DNA from: Candidatus Dormiibacterota bacterium
GTDB taxonomy: Bacteria; Acidobacteriota; Polarisedimenticolia; Gp22-AA2
Direction: 5' to 3'
DNA length: 64,000 nt
Assembly: GCA_035635555.1 (NCBI GenBank)
Contig: DASQAT010000006.1
Coordinates: 1 to 64,000, forward strand
Under the pieces are notes generated by a model that saw nothing but the letters and a program-made list of their open reading frames with translations, had not been told where the DNA came from and ran no database searches. The position numbers and the translations under genes were made by a program. This document shows, one piece after another, positions 8,931 through 18,500 of this stretch. Position 1 is the first letter of the stretch. Every line of letters starts with the position of its first letter.

Positions 8931-10025
8931 GTGCTCCGGGCAACGATCGTGGTGGTTGCGCTGGCCCTGACGGGCTGGTCGAGCGCGCTGGCCGACCGGA
9001 TCGAAGAGGCCCGCGATCTGGTGCGCGCCCTTGCCTCGGTCGGCGGCGTGGCGGGGCACGAGTGGCAGGTGCGCGCCGTCATCCGCAAGGCGGCGCCGAC
9101 CTGGGCCTCGTTCCAGGACGACAACCTCGGCAATCTGACCGTCGTGGTCGGCTCGGGCAAGCCCTCCCTCCTACTCGTCGCCCACATGGACGAGCCGGGG
9201 TACGTGGTCTCCGGTGTCACCGAGCAGGGATATTTGAAACTGCAAAGGCTGGCCAGGATTCCGCTCTCGCCCTTGTTCGACCAGTTCCACATGGGGCAGC
9301 CGCTCCTGGTGCAGGCGCGCCGCGGCACGGTCCCGGCGGTCGCCGTCGTCCACTCGACCCACCTGTGGCGAGGCAACGCCGCGCCGCTGGCGCACGCGGT
9401 CCTGGACGAGGACCTGTTCGTCGACATCGGCGCGCGAAGCCCGGGAGAGGTCGAGGCGGTCGGCGTGGCCCTGCTCGACCCGGTCGTCATCGCGCGGCGC
9501 ACCGTCGATCTGGCCGGCGGGAAGCTGGCGGGCCCGGCCATGGACGACCGGGCCGGCTGCGCCGCGCTGGTCTGGCTCCTGCAGACCCTCGAGCCCGCGA
9601 AGATCCACGGGACGCTGACCGTCGCCTTCTCGGCGCAGCAGGTCGTGGGGGGGCGCGGGGCGGCGCGTCTGGCGAACCGGATCGAGGCGGACGAGGTTCT
9701 GGTCGTCGACGCCCCGGCGGCGGGAACCGGCAAGACGGCGCCGGCGCCCGGCAAGGGGCCGGTGGTCGCGGTCGCGGGCGGCTCGGACGGCTTCTCGCAG
9801 GATCTCTACAACGTGGTGGCCGAGCGCGCCGCCCGCGCGCAGATCCTGCTGCAGAACGTGCCGTACGGGACGACCGGCGATCAGGGCGCGTTCGCCGGCA
9901 AGAAGCCGGTCCTGCCGATCGGCGTCCCGGTCCTCTACCCCGGCACGCCGGGAGAAGTCATCGACGCGCACGACGTCGTGGCCCTCGCCACGCTCCTCAA
10001 GTCGGTGGCGGAAGGGGACCGATGA
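8931..10025 (+). CDS. M42-family peptidase homologue, probably inactive
   Basis: A 364-residue exported M42 (glutamyl aminopeptidase/FrvX) homologue. I prefer the GTG at 8931: GGAGGAG lies 7-8 nt upstream and the protein then starts with a signal peptide (LRATIVVVALALTGWSSALA). An ATG at 8901 is possible. The first metal-ligand motifs remain (HMDEPGY, MDDRAGC, and VVDAP), but the catalytic/metal Glu-Glu pair is Gln-Gln (FSAQQVVGGRGA) and the last His ligand is replaced (GTPGEVI, against HSPVEVI in its neighbour). It is probably a non-catalytic subunit or pseudo-enzyme. Its stop overlaps the start of the next, intact paralogue by 4 nt, which implies coupled expression. Confidence 0.85.
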   Translation: MLRATIVVVALALTGWSSALADRIEEARDLVRALASVGGVAGHEWQVRAVIRKAAPTWASFQDDNLGNLTVVVGSGKPSLLLVAHMDEPGYVVSGVTEQGYLKLQRLARIPLSPLFDQFHMGQPLLVQARRGTVPAVAVVHSTHLWRGNAAPLAHAVLDEDLFVDIGARSPGEVEAVGVALLDPVVIARRTVDLAGGKLAGPAMDDRAGCAALVWLLQTLEPAKIHGTLTVAFSAQQVVGGRGAARLANRIEADEVLVVDAPAAGTGKTAPAPGKGPVVAVAGGSDGFSQDLYNVVAERAARAQILLQNVPYGTTGDQGAFAGKKPVLPIGVPVLYPGTPGEVIDAHDVVALATLLKSVAEGDR

Positions 10026-11128
10026 GACACCGGGCGCTCGTCGCTCTGTCGCTCGCCGCCCTGCCCGGCGTGCTCCTCGCCGCCCGATCGGCGCGCGAGG
10101 GGGGGAGTTTCGCCATCCTCCAGACCCTCGTCGAGACTCCCGGCGTGTCGACGCGCGAGCAGGGGGTGAGGGATCGGATCCGCTCGCTCCTGCCGTCCTG
10201 GGCAAAGTCCGAGACCGACGCGCGCGGAAATCTGCTGGTGGCGGCGGGGCCGGAGAAGGGGGCGAAGAGCCTCCTGTTCATCGCCCACATGGACGAGACC
10301 GGCTATCTCGTCACCGCGATCCGCGAGGACGGCAGCCTCGACGTCAAGCCGGTCGGCGGCTTCTTCGAGACCCTGTACGAGGGACAGGTCGTCCAGGTGC
10401 ACGCCGCGAAAGGGGACGTCGGCGGTGTGGTGCCGCCGCGCCCGAACTACCTCGACGCGGCGGTCGCGGATGCTCCCGGCGCCTTCGGCAAGGAGGCGGT
10501 GCGCGTGAACGTCGGCGCCCCGTCGCGGGCGGTAGCCGAGGGCCTGGGGATCGCCGCCGGGGACCCGGTCACAATCCCCAAGTCGTTCCAGAGACTGGCA
10601 GGCTCCTACGGATCGGGGCGGGCCGTGGACGACCGCGCCGGCTGCACCGCCCTTCTCCTGGCGCTGCGCGGTCTCGATCCGAAGACGCTGCGCCACAGGG
10701 TTACGTTCGCGTTCTCGGTGGAGGAGGAGACCGGCCTCGACGGGGCGCAGGTGCTGGCGCAGAGCCTGAGGCCGGATCTCGTCATCGCCGTCGACACGTT
10801 CGTGTCGTCGGACAGCCCCCTGGAGCGTCCGGCGTTCGCGCACGCCGTCCTCGGCAAGGGGCCGGTCGTGCGCGCCATCGACAGCAGCAACATCACCGAC
10901 AGGGCGATAGTCGAAAAGGTGCTGTCCCTGGCGAAGCAGGCGGGCGTGCCGATCCAGTACGGCCTGACGCGCGGCGGCAACGACGGCTCGGTGTTCACCG
11001 AATTCGGCACCCCCGACCTGGCGCTGTCGTGGCCGACGGTCCATTCCCACTCGCCGGTGGAGGTGATCCACGAGCGCGACCTGGATGGTCTGGGAACGCT
11101 GGTCAGGCTGGTGGCCGAGCGCTGGTGA
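10022..11128 (+). CDS. M42-family metallopeptidase, active-site intact
   Basis: A 368-residue exported di-metal aminopeptidase-type enzyme. The ATG overlaps the upstream stop (ATGA). A signal peptide (ALVALSLAALPGVLLA) suggests periplasmic action, whereas most characterised M42 enzymes are cytoplasmic and form TET dodecamers. All expected residues are visible: HMDETGY, VDDRAGC, SVEEETGLDGA (catalytic Glu and metal Glu), IAVDTF and HSHSPVEVI. It probably trims N-terminal residues from peptides. Pairing with a dead paralogue suggests a mixed oligomer. Confidence 0.88.
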   Translation: MRHRALVALSLAALPGVLLAARSAREGGSFAILQTLVETPGVSTREQGVRDRIRSLLPSWAKSETDARGNLLVAAGPEKGAKSLLFIAHMDETGYLVTAIREDGSLDVKPVGGFFETLYEGQVVQVHAAKGDVGGVVPPRPNYLDAAVADAPGAFGKEAVRVNVGAPSRAVAEGLGIAAGDPVTIPKSFQRLAGSYGSGRAVDDRAGCTALLLALRGLDPKTLRHRVTFAFSVEEETGLDGAQVLAQSLRPDLVIAVDTFVSSDSPLERPAFAHAVLGKGPVVRAIDSSNITDRAIVEKVLSLAKQAGVPIQYGLTRGGNDGSVFTEFGTPDLALSWPTVHSHSPVEVIHERDLDGLGTLVRLVAERW

Positions 11129-11137
11129 AGCGGGCGG

Positions 11138-12223
11138 TCAGTTCTCGCCGTCGTCGCGGCTGCGTCCCTGGTTGTCCTCGTAGGAGGCCTTGAAGATCGA
11201 GGACAGGTCCCCCTCGAGGACGTCCGGAGGCATCGAGGCGCGATCCACGATGACCCGGTTGCGCGACACCTGCTTGGCGCGGTAGAGCGCCTGGTCCGCG
11301 GCCTTCAGGAGATCGTTGTCGTCCCTCACCTGGGTGTTGGCGGGGAACGACGCCACGCCCGCGCTCACCGTGATCCGCACCAGGAACTCCCTGTGCTTGT
11401 AGACGTGCTCGTCCGCAGCCTTGCGGATGCGCTCGGCGACGATGGCGGCCCTGATCCCGTCGGTGTTCGGCAGGACGATCAGGAACTCCTCCCCCCCGAA
11501 TCGTCCGACGATGTCGGTCGTGCGCGCGTTCTCCGTCAGGAGCCGCCCGAAGTCGCGCAGCACCTGGTCGCCGCAATCGTGCCCGTACTTGTCGTTCACC
11601 TGCTTGAAGTGATCGAGGTCGAGCAGGGCCGTGGACAGGGGCGTGCCGTAACGCTGCGATCGCTTGAACTCCTCGGCGAGCCGCCGCTTGAGATAGCGAT
11701 CGTTCAACAGGTTGGTGCGCTCGTCGGTGACCGTCAGCTTCAGGAGCCGTTCGTTGGCGTCGCGCAGCTGCTGGTTGGCCCGCTCGAGCGAGGTGTAGAG
11801 GTAGCGCTTCTTGAGCGAGGAGCGCAGGATGGCGTCGAGCTCGTCGAAGTGGAACGGCTTGACGATGAAATCGTCGGCGCCGCCGCGCAGGCACTCGACC
11901 TTGCTCTTGACGTCCCTCTTGACCGTCATCACGACCACCGGGATGGTCGACAGCAGGCGATCGCGCTTGATGGTGCGCATCACTTGAAGCCCGTCCGGCG
12001 GCGGAATCAGCAGATCGAGCAGGACCAGATCGGGGCGGTCGGACTGGATCCGGCGCAGAGCCTCCTGGCCGTCCTTGGCGGTCGTGACCTCGTACCCGCC
12101 CATGGTCAGCCACTCGGCGAGCAGATCGACGCTGTCCCGGTCGTCGTCGACGATCAGGATGCGGAACTTCCGCGTCGCCACCGCGGGGGATCGCGGGGCT
12201 TGTGGCTGAACATCTCCCTGCAT
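11138..12223 (-). CDS. REC-GGDEF diguanylate cyclase response regulator
   Basis: A 361-residue PleD-like protein without the second receiver domain. The REC domain spans about residues 20-135, with acidic residues 26-28, phospho-acceptor Asp70 (LLDLL) and Lys in VKPF. The GGDEF domain spans about 180-340 and has an active GGEEF motif; RTTD lies five residues upstream and matches the RxxD product-inhibition I-site. It should make c-di-GMP when phosphorylated. No histidine kinase is adjacent. GGGAG lies 9 nt before the ATG. The C-terminal tail is acidic and disordered. Confidence 0.93.
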   Translation of the reverse strand: MQGDVQPQAPRSPAVATRKFRILIVDDDRDSVDLLAEWLTMGGYEVTTAKDGQEALRRIQSDRPDLVLLDLLIPPPDGLQVMRTIKRDRLLSTIPVVVMTVKRDVKSKVECLRGGADDFIVKPFHFDELDAILRSSLKKRYLYTSLERANQQLRDANERLLKLTVTDERTNLLNDRYLKRRLAEEFKRSQRYGTPLSTALLDLDHFKQVNDKYGHDCGDQVLRDFGRLLTENARTTDIVGRFGGEEFLIVLPNTDGIRAAIVAERIRKAADEHVYKHREFLVRITVSAGVASFPANTQVRDDNDLLKAADQALYRAKQVSRNRVIVDRASMPPDVLEGDLSSIFKASYEDNQGRSRDDGEN

Positions 12224-12247
12224 GAAACACTCCCAGACTGCGGTTAT

Positions 12248-12276
12248 TCTATACCACCCAAAAAAACGACCCGCAA
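12248..12276 (-). promoter_or_regulatory. Promoter for the REC-GGDEF gene
   Basis: On the minus strand TTGCGG - 17 nt - TATAGA, with TGG just before the -10. The predicted start is about 18 nt upstream of the ATG at 12223. The -35 lies inside the stem of the upstream terminator, so the two signals overlap. Confidence 0.4.
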
Positions 12277-12309
12277 CGTCAAAAATCCCGATTTGACGTG
12301 GGTTTGCGG
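12260..12309 (-). terminator. Rho-independent terminator after the binding-protein gene
   Basis: Read on the minus strand, a long stem (CCGCAA.../...TTGCGG outer part, ACGTCAAA / TTTGACGT inner part, perfect 8 bp) is followed 3 nt later by seven T residues. It begins about 27 nt after the stop of the gene at 12336-13448. Confidence 0.8.
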
Positions 12310-12335
12310 CGGTGCGTCAGCTCAACGTCGCGTCG

Positions 12336-13448
12336 TCAAGGCGGTGGCGAGGGGGAGAGCGCGGCGCGCGGCTGGCTCGTCGGCGCCGCGGCGGGGGCCT
12401 GCTCCGCCCCCCAGGAGGTGAAGTAGGCGGAGTTCTCGCGGTACGTCTTCCAGGCCGCCTCGGGGTCGACCTGGGCGATGTTGAAGGCGCCGGCGGCGGG
12501 GACCCAGTCGGGCCTGGGAATGTCGGGCAGAAGCGTGAGGAGCGCGCAGTCGTTCTGCCCCAGGACCCATCCCGACTCGGTCGCGAACAGGTAGCCGAAC
12601 AGACCCTTCGCCTGCGCGCCGCTCGGCGCCCCGCGCAACAGCATGACGAGCTGGGGCGGCACGATGGCGCCGATGCCGAGACGATCGGGAAACAGGATGT
12701 TGATCGGCTCCGCCTCGCGTTTGGCGCAGATCGCCTGGTCGAGACCGATCATGCCCCACTGCGCCGCGCCGGCCGCCACCAGCTGCCGCACGGCGCGGTC
12801 GTCCTCGACGATGCGCGTCCCGTTCGTGCGCAACGACTCGAAGAACGCCCGGGCGCGCTCGGGGCCCCACAGCATGAACAGCGCCGTGGCGTGGAACGCC
12901 GCCGGGCCGGCCGCGATGCGCGGCATGGCCCCTTTCCCGGCCCAGGGAGGCCTCACGAGGTCGGTCGTCTCGGTCGGCGCCTCCTCTTTCTTCAGCGCGG
13001 TGCTGTTATAGATGATGACCCGGGGATTGACCGCGAAGCCGATCCAGCGGAACTCGTGGTCGCGATATTGCCCCGGGACCGGACGCGCCCCGGCCGGCCG
13101 GAACGGCACGGCCAGGCCCGCCTCCACCATCTCGTAGGCCGAGAGAGGTGTCTCGCCCCAGAACAGGTCGACCGTCCCCTGTCCGGCCCGCGACATCAGC
13201 GTCGACAGGAAACGGTCCCCGAGGTTCTCGCGGTAATTCGCATCGACGTGGATGCCGGTCTGCTCCTCGAAGGTCTTGAGCACGGGGCCCGCGATGCGCC
13301 GCGGCGCCTCCACGTACACCACGACCGTCCCCTGGCCCGGCACCTTGACGACCTCCTCCGGCGGGAGACCGGCCCCTTCTCCGCAGGCGCAGAGGATGCC
13401 GGTCCAGGCGAGGAGGAGAAGCGTCGGGGGCCTGCGGGAGGTCGCCAT
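12336..13448 (-). CDS. ABC-type periplasmic binding lipoprotein (Fe3+/FbpA-like)
   Basis: A 370-residue lipoprotein; ILCAC is a plausible lipobox with the acylated Cys near residue 22. The body matches the family 1/8-type extracellular binding proteins of iron(III), thiamine or phosphonate importers: an early 'VVVYVEAPRRIAGPVLKTFE' strand-helix, 'DLFWGETPLSAYEM', 'VNPRVIIYNSTAL', and 'WGMIGLDQAICAKREAEPI'. The ligand cannot be assigned. No permease or ATPase gene is next to it, so it is an orphan here. The C-terminus ends in an Ala/Pro-rich tail. It has its own promoter and terminator, a monocistronic unit. Confidence 0.8.
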   Translation of the reverse strand: MATSRRPPTLLLLAWTGILCACGEGAGLPPEEVVKVPGQGTVVVYVEAPRRIAGPVLKTFEEQTGIHVDANYRENLGDRFLSTLMSRAGQGTVDLFWGETPLSAYEMVEAGLAVPFRPAGARPVPGQYRDHEFRWIGFAVNPRVIIYNSTALKKEEAPTETTDLVRPPWAGKGAMPRIAAGPAAFHATALFMLWGPERARAFFESLRTNGTRIVEDDRAVRQLVAAGAAQWGMIGLDQAICAKREAEPINILFPDRLGIGAIVPPQLVMLLRGAPSGAQAKGLFGYLFATESGWVLGQNDCALLTLLPDIPRPDWVPAAGAFNIAQVDPEAAWKTYRENSAYFTSWGAEQAPAAAPTSQPRAALSPSPPP

Positions 13449-13461
13449 GTCAGAGGCCGGG

Positions 13462-13491
13462 ACTTTAGCAGCCCGACGGCCGGCACTTCAA
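13462..13491 (-). promoter_or_regulatory. Promoter for the binding lipoprotein gene
   Basis: Minus-strand TTGAAG - 18 nt - TGC-TAAAGT. The extended -10 (TGC) matches other promoters here. The predicted start lies only about 7 nt before the ATG at 13448, giving a very short leader. Confidence 0.55.
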
Positions 13492-13528
13492 GCGGGGTAC
13501 CGGGCTGCCCCCGGCGCCGGGAATGCAT

Positions 13529-13534
13529 TAGAAT
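13529..13534 (+). promoter_or_regulatory. -10 element with leaderless geometry
   Basis: TAGAAT lies 6 nt before the ATG at 13541. No -35 and no ribosome binding site are visible, so translation may start at the 5' end of the mRNA. Confidence 0.35.
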
Positions 13535-13540
13535 GCCCGC

Positions 13541-13840
13541 ATGAGTCAGGTCAGAGGACAGTTGCGCAAAATCGAGCCGGCGGATCCGGAAGGTCCGGAC
13601 GAGGCCGGCCGTGCACGGCGCCGCGACGTCCTGAAGTGCACCTACCGCCCCGCGGACGCCAACTTCTTCTGCTGGAAGTACGGCGTCTGGTACAACCTCC
13701 TGGACTGCTGCTACCGCCATTTCCGCGAGACGTACTCCGGGTGCGCCGGCTGCGGGCAGGGGGCGAGCAACCTGAAAGCCAACAAGGACCGTTTCCACTC
13801 GATCGGGCACCTGGGCGAACGATCACGCATCGGCCGCTGA
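13541..13840 (+). CDS. Small cysteine-rich protein of unknown function
   Basis: A 99-residue basic protein that I do not recognise. The centre is rich in aromatic residues and cysteines: KCTYRP, FFCWKYG, DCCYRHF and GCAGCGQG, six Cys in 40 residues. The spacing could bind zinc or an Fe-S cluster. It has no signal peptide. It ends 4 nt before the start of the amidohydrolase gene, so the two may be cotranscribed. Codon use looks genuine and the reverse frames offer nothing better. Confidence 0.6.
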   Translation: MSQVRGQLRKIEPADPEGPDEAGRARRRDVLKCTYRPADANFFCWKYGVWYNLLDCCYRHFRETYSGCAGCGQGASNLKANKDRFHSIGHLGERSRIGR

Positions 13841-13844
13841 AGCG

Positions 13845-15503
13845 GTGCCCACCCTGGATCTGATTCTCGCCAACGGAGAGGTCATCGACGGCACGGGGCG
13901 TCCTTCCTTCCGGGCGGACGTCGGGATCGAAGGGGACAGGATCGCCGCCGTCGCCCCCTCGCTGACCGCCACGGCACCGCGCATCGACGCCCGCGACCGC
14001 GTCGTCGCTCCCGGCTTCATCGACCTGCACTCGCACTCCGATCTCTGCTTCGCTCTGCCGCTCGCGCGCCAGGCGCCTCTTCTCGAAGGACGGGTCCGGC
14101 AGGGGATCACGACGGAGCTTCTGGGCAACTGCGGCATCGGCTGCGCGCCCCTCTCGGGGGAGACCCGCGCCGAGGTCGAGGGGGTCTGCGGCTTCATCAC
14201 CCCCTCGGGTGTGTCGTGGGAGTGGGACTCGTTCGGCGCCTATCTCGAGCGGCTGGAGACACAGGGGGTCCTGGTCAACGTGGCGTCGCTCGTGGCGCAC
14301 GGGCCCCTCCGTCTTCTGGCGATGGGAGCGCGGGCCGGCCCGCCGGCCGAGGACGAGCGGCGGGAGCTCGGCCGCCTGACCCGCCTCGCGGTCGAGGAAG
14401 GGGCCTACGGAGTGTCGTTCGGACTCATCTATCCTCCCGGACAGTTCGCCGACACCGACGAGCTGGAGCACGTGGCGCGCGCGGCCGCCGCGGCGGGCGG
14501 CTTCGCCGCCTTCCACCAGCGCGGCAGCAGCCGCGACACGCTCGACCAGGCGGTGGACGAGATGATCGAGGTGGGGCGGCGCTCTGGTGCCGGCGTGCAT
14601 CACTCCCACGTCGAGACGGTCGGCCGGCGCGCCTGGTCCGGCGCCCCCGACGTCCTGGCGGCCCACGGGCGCGCGGCGCGCGCGGGGATCGGGATCAGCG
14701 CCGACGTCATCCCCTACACGGCCGTCTGCACCACCCTCCTGGCGCTCTATCCTCCGTGGTCGCTCGACGGAGGAGTCGCGGCGTTTCTTTCCCGCCTGCG
14801 CGACCCGGACGTGCGCGCCCGCATGAGGCGCGAGGTGGAGGAGACCTCTCCGGTGTGGCCGCCGTGGGCGGAGGAGGGGAGATTCACCATGAACATCGCG
14901 CGCGAGTGCGGCTGGGACCACATCCGGCTGGCGCACGTCGACGGCGAGCGCAACAAGCCGTTCGAGCACCTGACGATCGCGGAGATCGGGCGGCGGCGCG
15001 GGACGCTGCCGTTCGACGCTCTGTCCGATCTGATGCTCGAGGAATCGGGGATCGCGACGCAGCTGATCTTCGGGATCTCCGGCGACGAGACGACCGACGA
15101 GCCGCTTCTGCCGCTTCTGGCGAGCCCGGGGCTCGCCGTGGTCTCCGATGCCTGGGAGATCGGCAAGGGGTTCCCTCATCCCGGCGCTTACGGAGCCTTT
15201 CCCCGGGTCCTGGGGCACTATGTGCGCGAGCGGAGAGTGCTCGGTCTCGAGGAGGCGGTCCGCAAGATGACCTCGCTTCCGGCTGAGCGCCTGGGCCTGC
15301 GCGACCGGGGGCGTGTCCAGGAAGGGTGCAGGGCCGATCTCGTCGTCTTCGATCCGGAAACCGTCGCCGACCGATCGACCTTCACCGAACCGCGCCGTTT
15401 CGCCGAGGGGATCGACGAGGTCCTGGTGAACGGCCGCAGGATCGTCGCGGGGAGGGAGTTCCGACCGCAGGCGGCGGGGCGCGTCCTGCGCAGGGGGGCG
15501 TGA
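13845..15503 (+). CDS. N-acyl-D-amino-acid deacylase-type amidohydrolase
   Basis: A 552-residue metal-dependent amidohydrolase; the start is GTG at 13845. The family features are the N-terminal beta-sandwich strand (LDLILANGEVIDGTG), the metal-binding 'FIDLHSHSD', the 'GITTELLGNCGIGCAP' segment typical of D-aminoacylases, a later His in HHSHVE, and a C-terminal strand with 'GRVQEGCRADLVVFDP'. Enzymes of this group remove acyl groups from D-amino acids or act on dihydropyrimidine-like amides; the substrate here is not determined. It overlaps the next start by 1 nt (TGATG). Confidence 0.88.
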   Translation: MPTLDLILANGEVIDGTGRPSFRADVGIEGDRIAAVAPSLTATAPRIDARDRVVAPGFIDLHSHSDLCFALPLARQAPLLEGRVRQGITTELLGNCGIGCAPLSGETRAEVEGVCGFITPSGVSWEWDSFGAYLERLETQGVLVNVASLVAHGPLRLLAMGARAGPPAEDERRELGRLTRLAVEEGAYGVSFGLIYPPGQFADTDELEHVARAAAAAGGFAAFHQRGSSRDTLDQAVDEMIEVGRRSGAGVHHSHVETVGRRAWSGAPDVLAAHGRAARAGIGISADVIPYTAVCTTLLALYPPWSLDGGVAAFLSRLRDPDVRARMRREVEETSPVWPPWAEEGRFTMNIARECGWDHIRLAHVDGERNKPFEHLTIAEIGRRRGTLPFDALSDLMLEESGIATQLIFGISGDETTDEPLLPLLASPGLAVVSDAWEIGKGFPHPGAYGAFPRVLGHYVRERRVLGLEEAVRKMTSLPAERLGLRDRGRVQEGCRADLVVFDPETVADRSTFTEPRRFAEGIDEVLVNGRRIVAGREFRPQAAGRVLRRGA

Positions 15504-18500
15504 TGAGGCGCGCGATCAAGGCCGCGCGTGGCGCAGGAGAGGCGGTGTCGATCGGGCTCCTCGTCCCCTTTCTTGTCTGCGCGGCGGACGACGTCATCCA
15601 CGCCAACAACCGCGGCGCCGCCCTGATGGAGCAGTACAAGCACACGCAGGCGGTGGAGGAGTTCCGCCGGGTCACGGCCGGAGCCCCCGCCTGGGCCCCC
15701 GGGTTCGTCAATCTCGGCCTGGCCGCCCTGTACGCGCGCGACGTCGACGGGGCGAAGGAGGCGTTTCTCGAGGCGATCCAGATCGATCCCCGCCTGCCCC
15801 AGGGACACTACGGGCTCGGTCTCGTGCTGAAGAACCAGGGGAAGACGGAGGAGGCGATCGCGGCTCTGGAGAAGGCCCGGGCCCTCGACCCGGACGACCC
15901 GGACATCCTCTACAACCTGGGGCTCCTGCATGCCCGCAGGCGGGATTTCGATCCGGCGATCACGTGCCTGGCCCGCGCCCGCGAGCTCGACCCGAACAGC
16001 ATCTCCGTCCGCTACCAGCTGGCGCGCGCCCTTTTGCAGTCCGGCAAGCGCGCCGAGGGGGACCGCGAGATGTCCGCGTACCAGAAGCTGTCGGCGAATC
16101 CGAAGTTCGCCGTCCCGACCGGCAACCAGTACGGGGAGGCGGGTCGCTACGCGCTCGTCATCACCGATGTCGCGGCGCTCGGCGGCACGAAGCCGCAGAC
16201 CGCGCCCGTGGTCGTCCGTTTCAGCAACGCCACGGCGGCCTCGGGAATCACCTTCCGCCACGCCGGTCCGGGAGGAGAGCCGGGCGGCCCCGCGACGCCG
16301 AAGGACGGAGGCCCCGCGGGGCGGGCGGCCCGCTACGGCTCGGGTCTGGCGATAGGCGACCTCGACGGTGACGGCAAACCCGATCTGGTGCTCGCCAACG
16401 CGTCGGCGGCCGGCAAGGCGCGGCCGGTCCTGTACAGGAACGAGGGAGGCATGGCCTTCGCGGACGTCACGCGGTCCTCCGGCGTCGCGTTCGAGGGCGT
16501 GGGCATGGCGGCGATCCTCGGGGATTACGACAACGACGGCGACGAGGACCTCTATCTGACGCGGCTGGGCGGCGGAGCGCTCTACGCCAACGACGGCAAG
16601 GGACACTTCACGGACGTCACCCGGAAGAGCGGCGCCTCGGCACAAGGGTTCATCCTGGGGGCATCCTGGGCCGACGTGGATCACGACGGCGACCTGGATC
16701 TGTTCCTGAACCGGCTGCCCGTGCCCGGAACGCGCGCTCCGGCCCCGCCGGTGCTCCTGCTGAACCGCGGGGACGGCACGTTCAAGCCTTCCACTCCGGA
16801 GCTGAAGATCACCGGCCCGGCCGGCGGCACCGTCGGTTCGGTCTTTGCCGATTTCGACGCGGACCGGGACATAGACGCGGTCCTGTCGTCCCTGGGCGGC
16901 CAGGACACGCTGCTCGACAACCGGCGGGAGGACGGGTTTGCAGCGCGGGGGCGCGAGGCCGGGCTCAACGCGCACGGCTCGGGGCGTGGTCTGGCGGCCG
17001 GCGACGTGGACGGCGACGGTCTTCCCGACCTGGTCTTCGCGGGAGATAAGGACGCGGCCCTGCGGCTCTTCGTGAACGGCGCCCGCCGGATCTTCACGGA
17101 GCGGGCGATCCCGGCGCCGCCGGGGGCGTCGCTCTTCGGGGTCGTGCTGTTCGACGCGGACAACGACGGCGATCTCGACCTGTTCGCGGCCGGCTCCACC
17201 CTTCTGCTCTACCTCAACGACGGCACGGGCCAGTTCCGCGACGTCTCCTCCGAGGCCGGCCTGCCGCAGATCCAGGTCAAGGACGCGCGCGGTGTCGCGG
17301 CCGCCGACCTGGACGGCGACGGCGATCTGGACCTGGTGGTGACGCAGAACGGCGGCCCGCCGCTTTTGCTGCGCAACGACGGCGGCAGCACGAACCGCTG
17401 GATCGAGGTCGTGCCGCGCGGTCTCAACAGTAATAAGGACGGAATCGGCACGAAGGTGGAGGTGCAGGCGGGACCGGCGTGGCAGCGACGTGAAGTGCAG
17501 GCCGGCGGCGGCTACCTGTCGCAATCGCCGCCCGTGGCCCATTTCGGACTGGGCGGCCGTCCGCTGGCGGACATCGTCCGCCTGCTGTGGCCCGGGGGCG
17601 TCCTGCAGGCGGAGATGGACGTGCCGGCGGGGCAGAGGGTCGAGGAGACCGAGCTCGACCGGAAGGGATCGTCCTGCCCGCTGCTGTTCGCCTGGAGCGG
17701 TCTCAGGTACGGCTTCCTCACCGACATTCTCGGCGGCGGCGGGCTGGGGATGTGGACGGCACCGGGCGTGTACGGCGCTCCCTCCCCCGAGGAATATCTG
17801 AAAATCGAGCCGGAGCAGCTCGTGCCCAAGGACGGCGCCTACCTGATCCAGATGCTGGAGAATCTGGAAGAGATCACCTACCTCGACGAGACGAAGCTCA
17901 TCCTCCTCGATCATCCGAAGGACATCGACGTTTACCCGCTCGGGGCGTTCGGCGGGAAGGAGCGCCAGCCCTATCGCGCGCTGGCGGTGGAGCGATCCGC
18001 GCGCGTCTACCCGCTGCGCGCCATCGACCACAACGATCGCGACGTGACCGGATCCCTCCTCAAGATCGATCGGACCTATCCGGACAACTTCCGGCTCGAT
18101 CGACTGGCCGGGTTCGCCGAGATGCACAACCTGACGCTGGAGTTCCCCGAAAGCGTGACGCGCCTGCAGCGCCCCGTGCTGTTCCTGTACGGCTGGGTCG
18201 ACTTCGAGTACTCGTCCTCCAACTACGCCGCCTCCCAGGCCGGGGTCCGGCTGACGCCTCCCGTTCTCGAGCTGGAGGACAAGGACGATCGGATCTTCCG
18301 CCCGGTCCTCGACCCGATGGGCTTCCCGCCCGGGCTGCCGCGCATGATCAGCGTCGATCTCTCGGACCGGGCTCCGCTGCCGACCCGGCGCCTGCGCCTG
18401 CGCACCAACATGCGCGTCTACTGGGACCAGATCTTCATCGCTGAGCCGCTCGAGGAGAAGGAGGCGTCGGACAGGGTGAAGGTGAACGAGATCAAGCTGA

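Noticed and set aside
8882-10021. Open frame fused in front of the second M42 gene, reading through the first
   Set aside because: Arg/Gly-rich nonsense over a well-supported gene in another frame; the second M42 protein starts at 10022 with its own signal peptide.
12336-13448. Full ABC importer operon
   Set aside because: Only the binding lipoprotein is present; neighbours are a terminator plus REC-GGDEF gene and a divergent unrelated gene.
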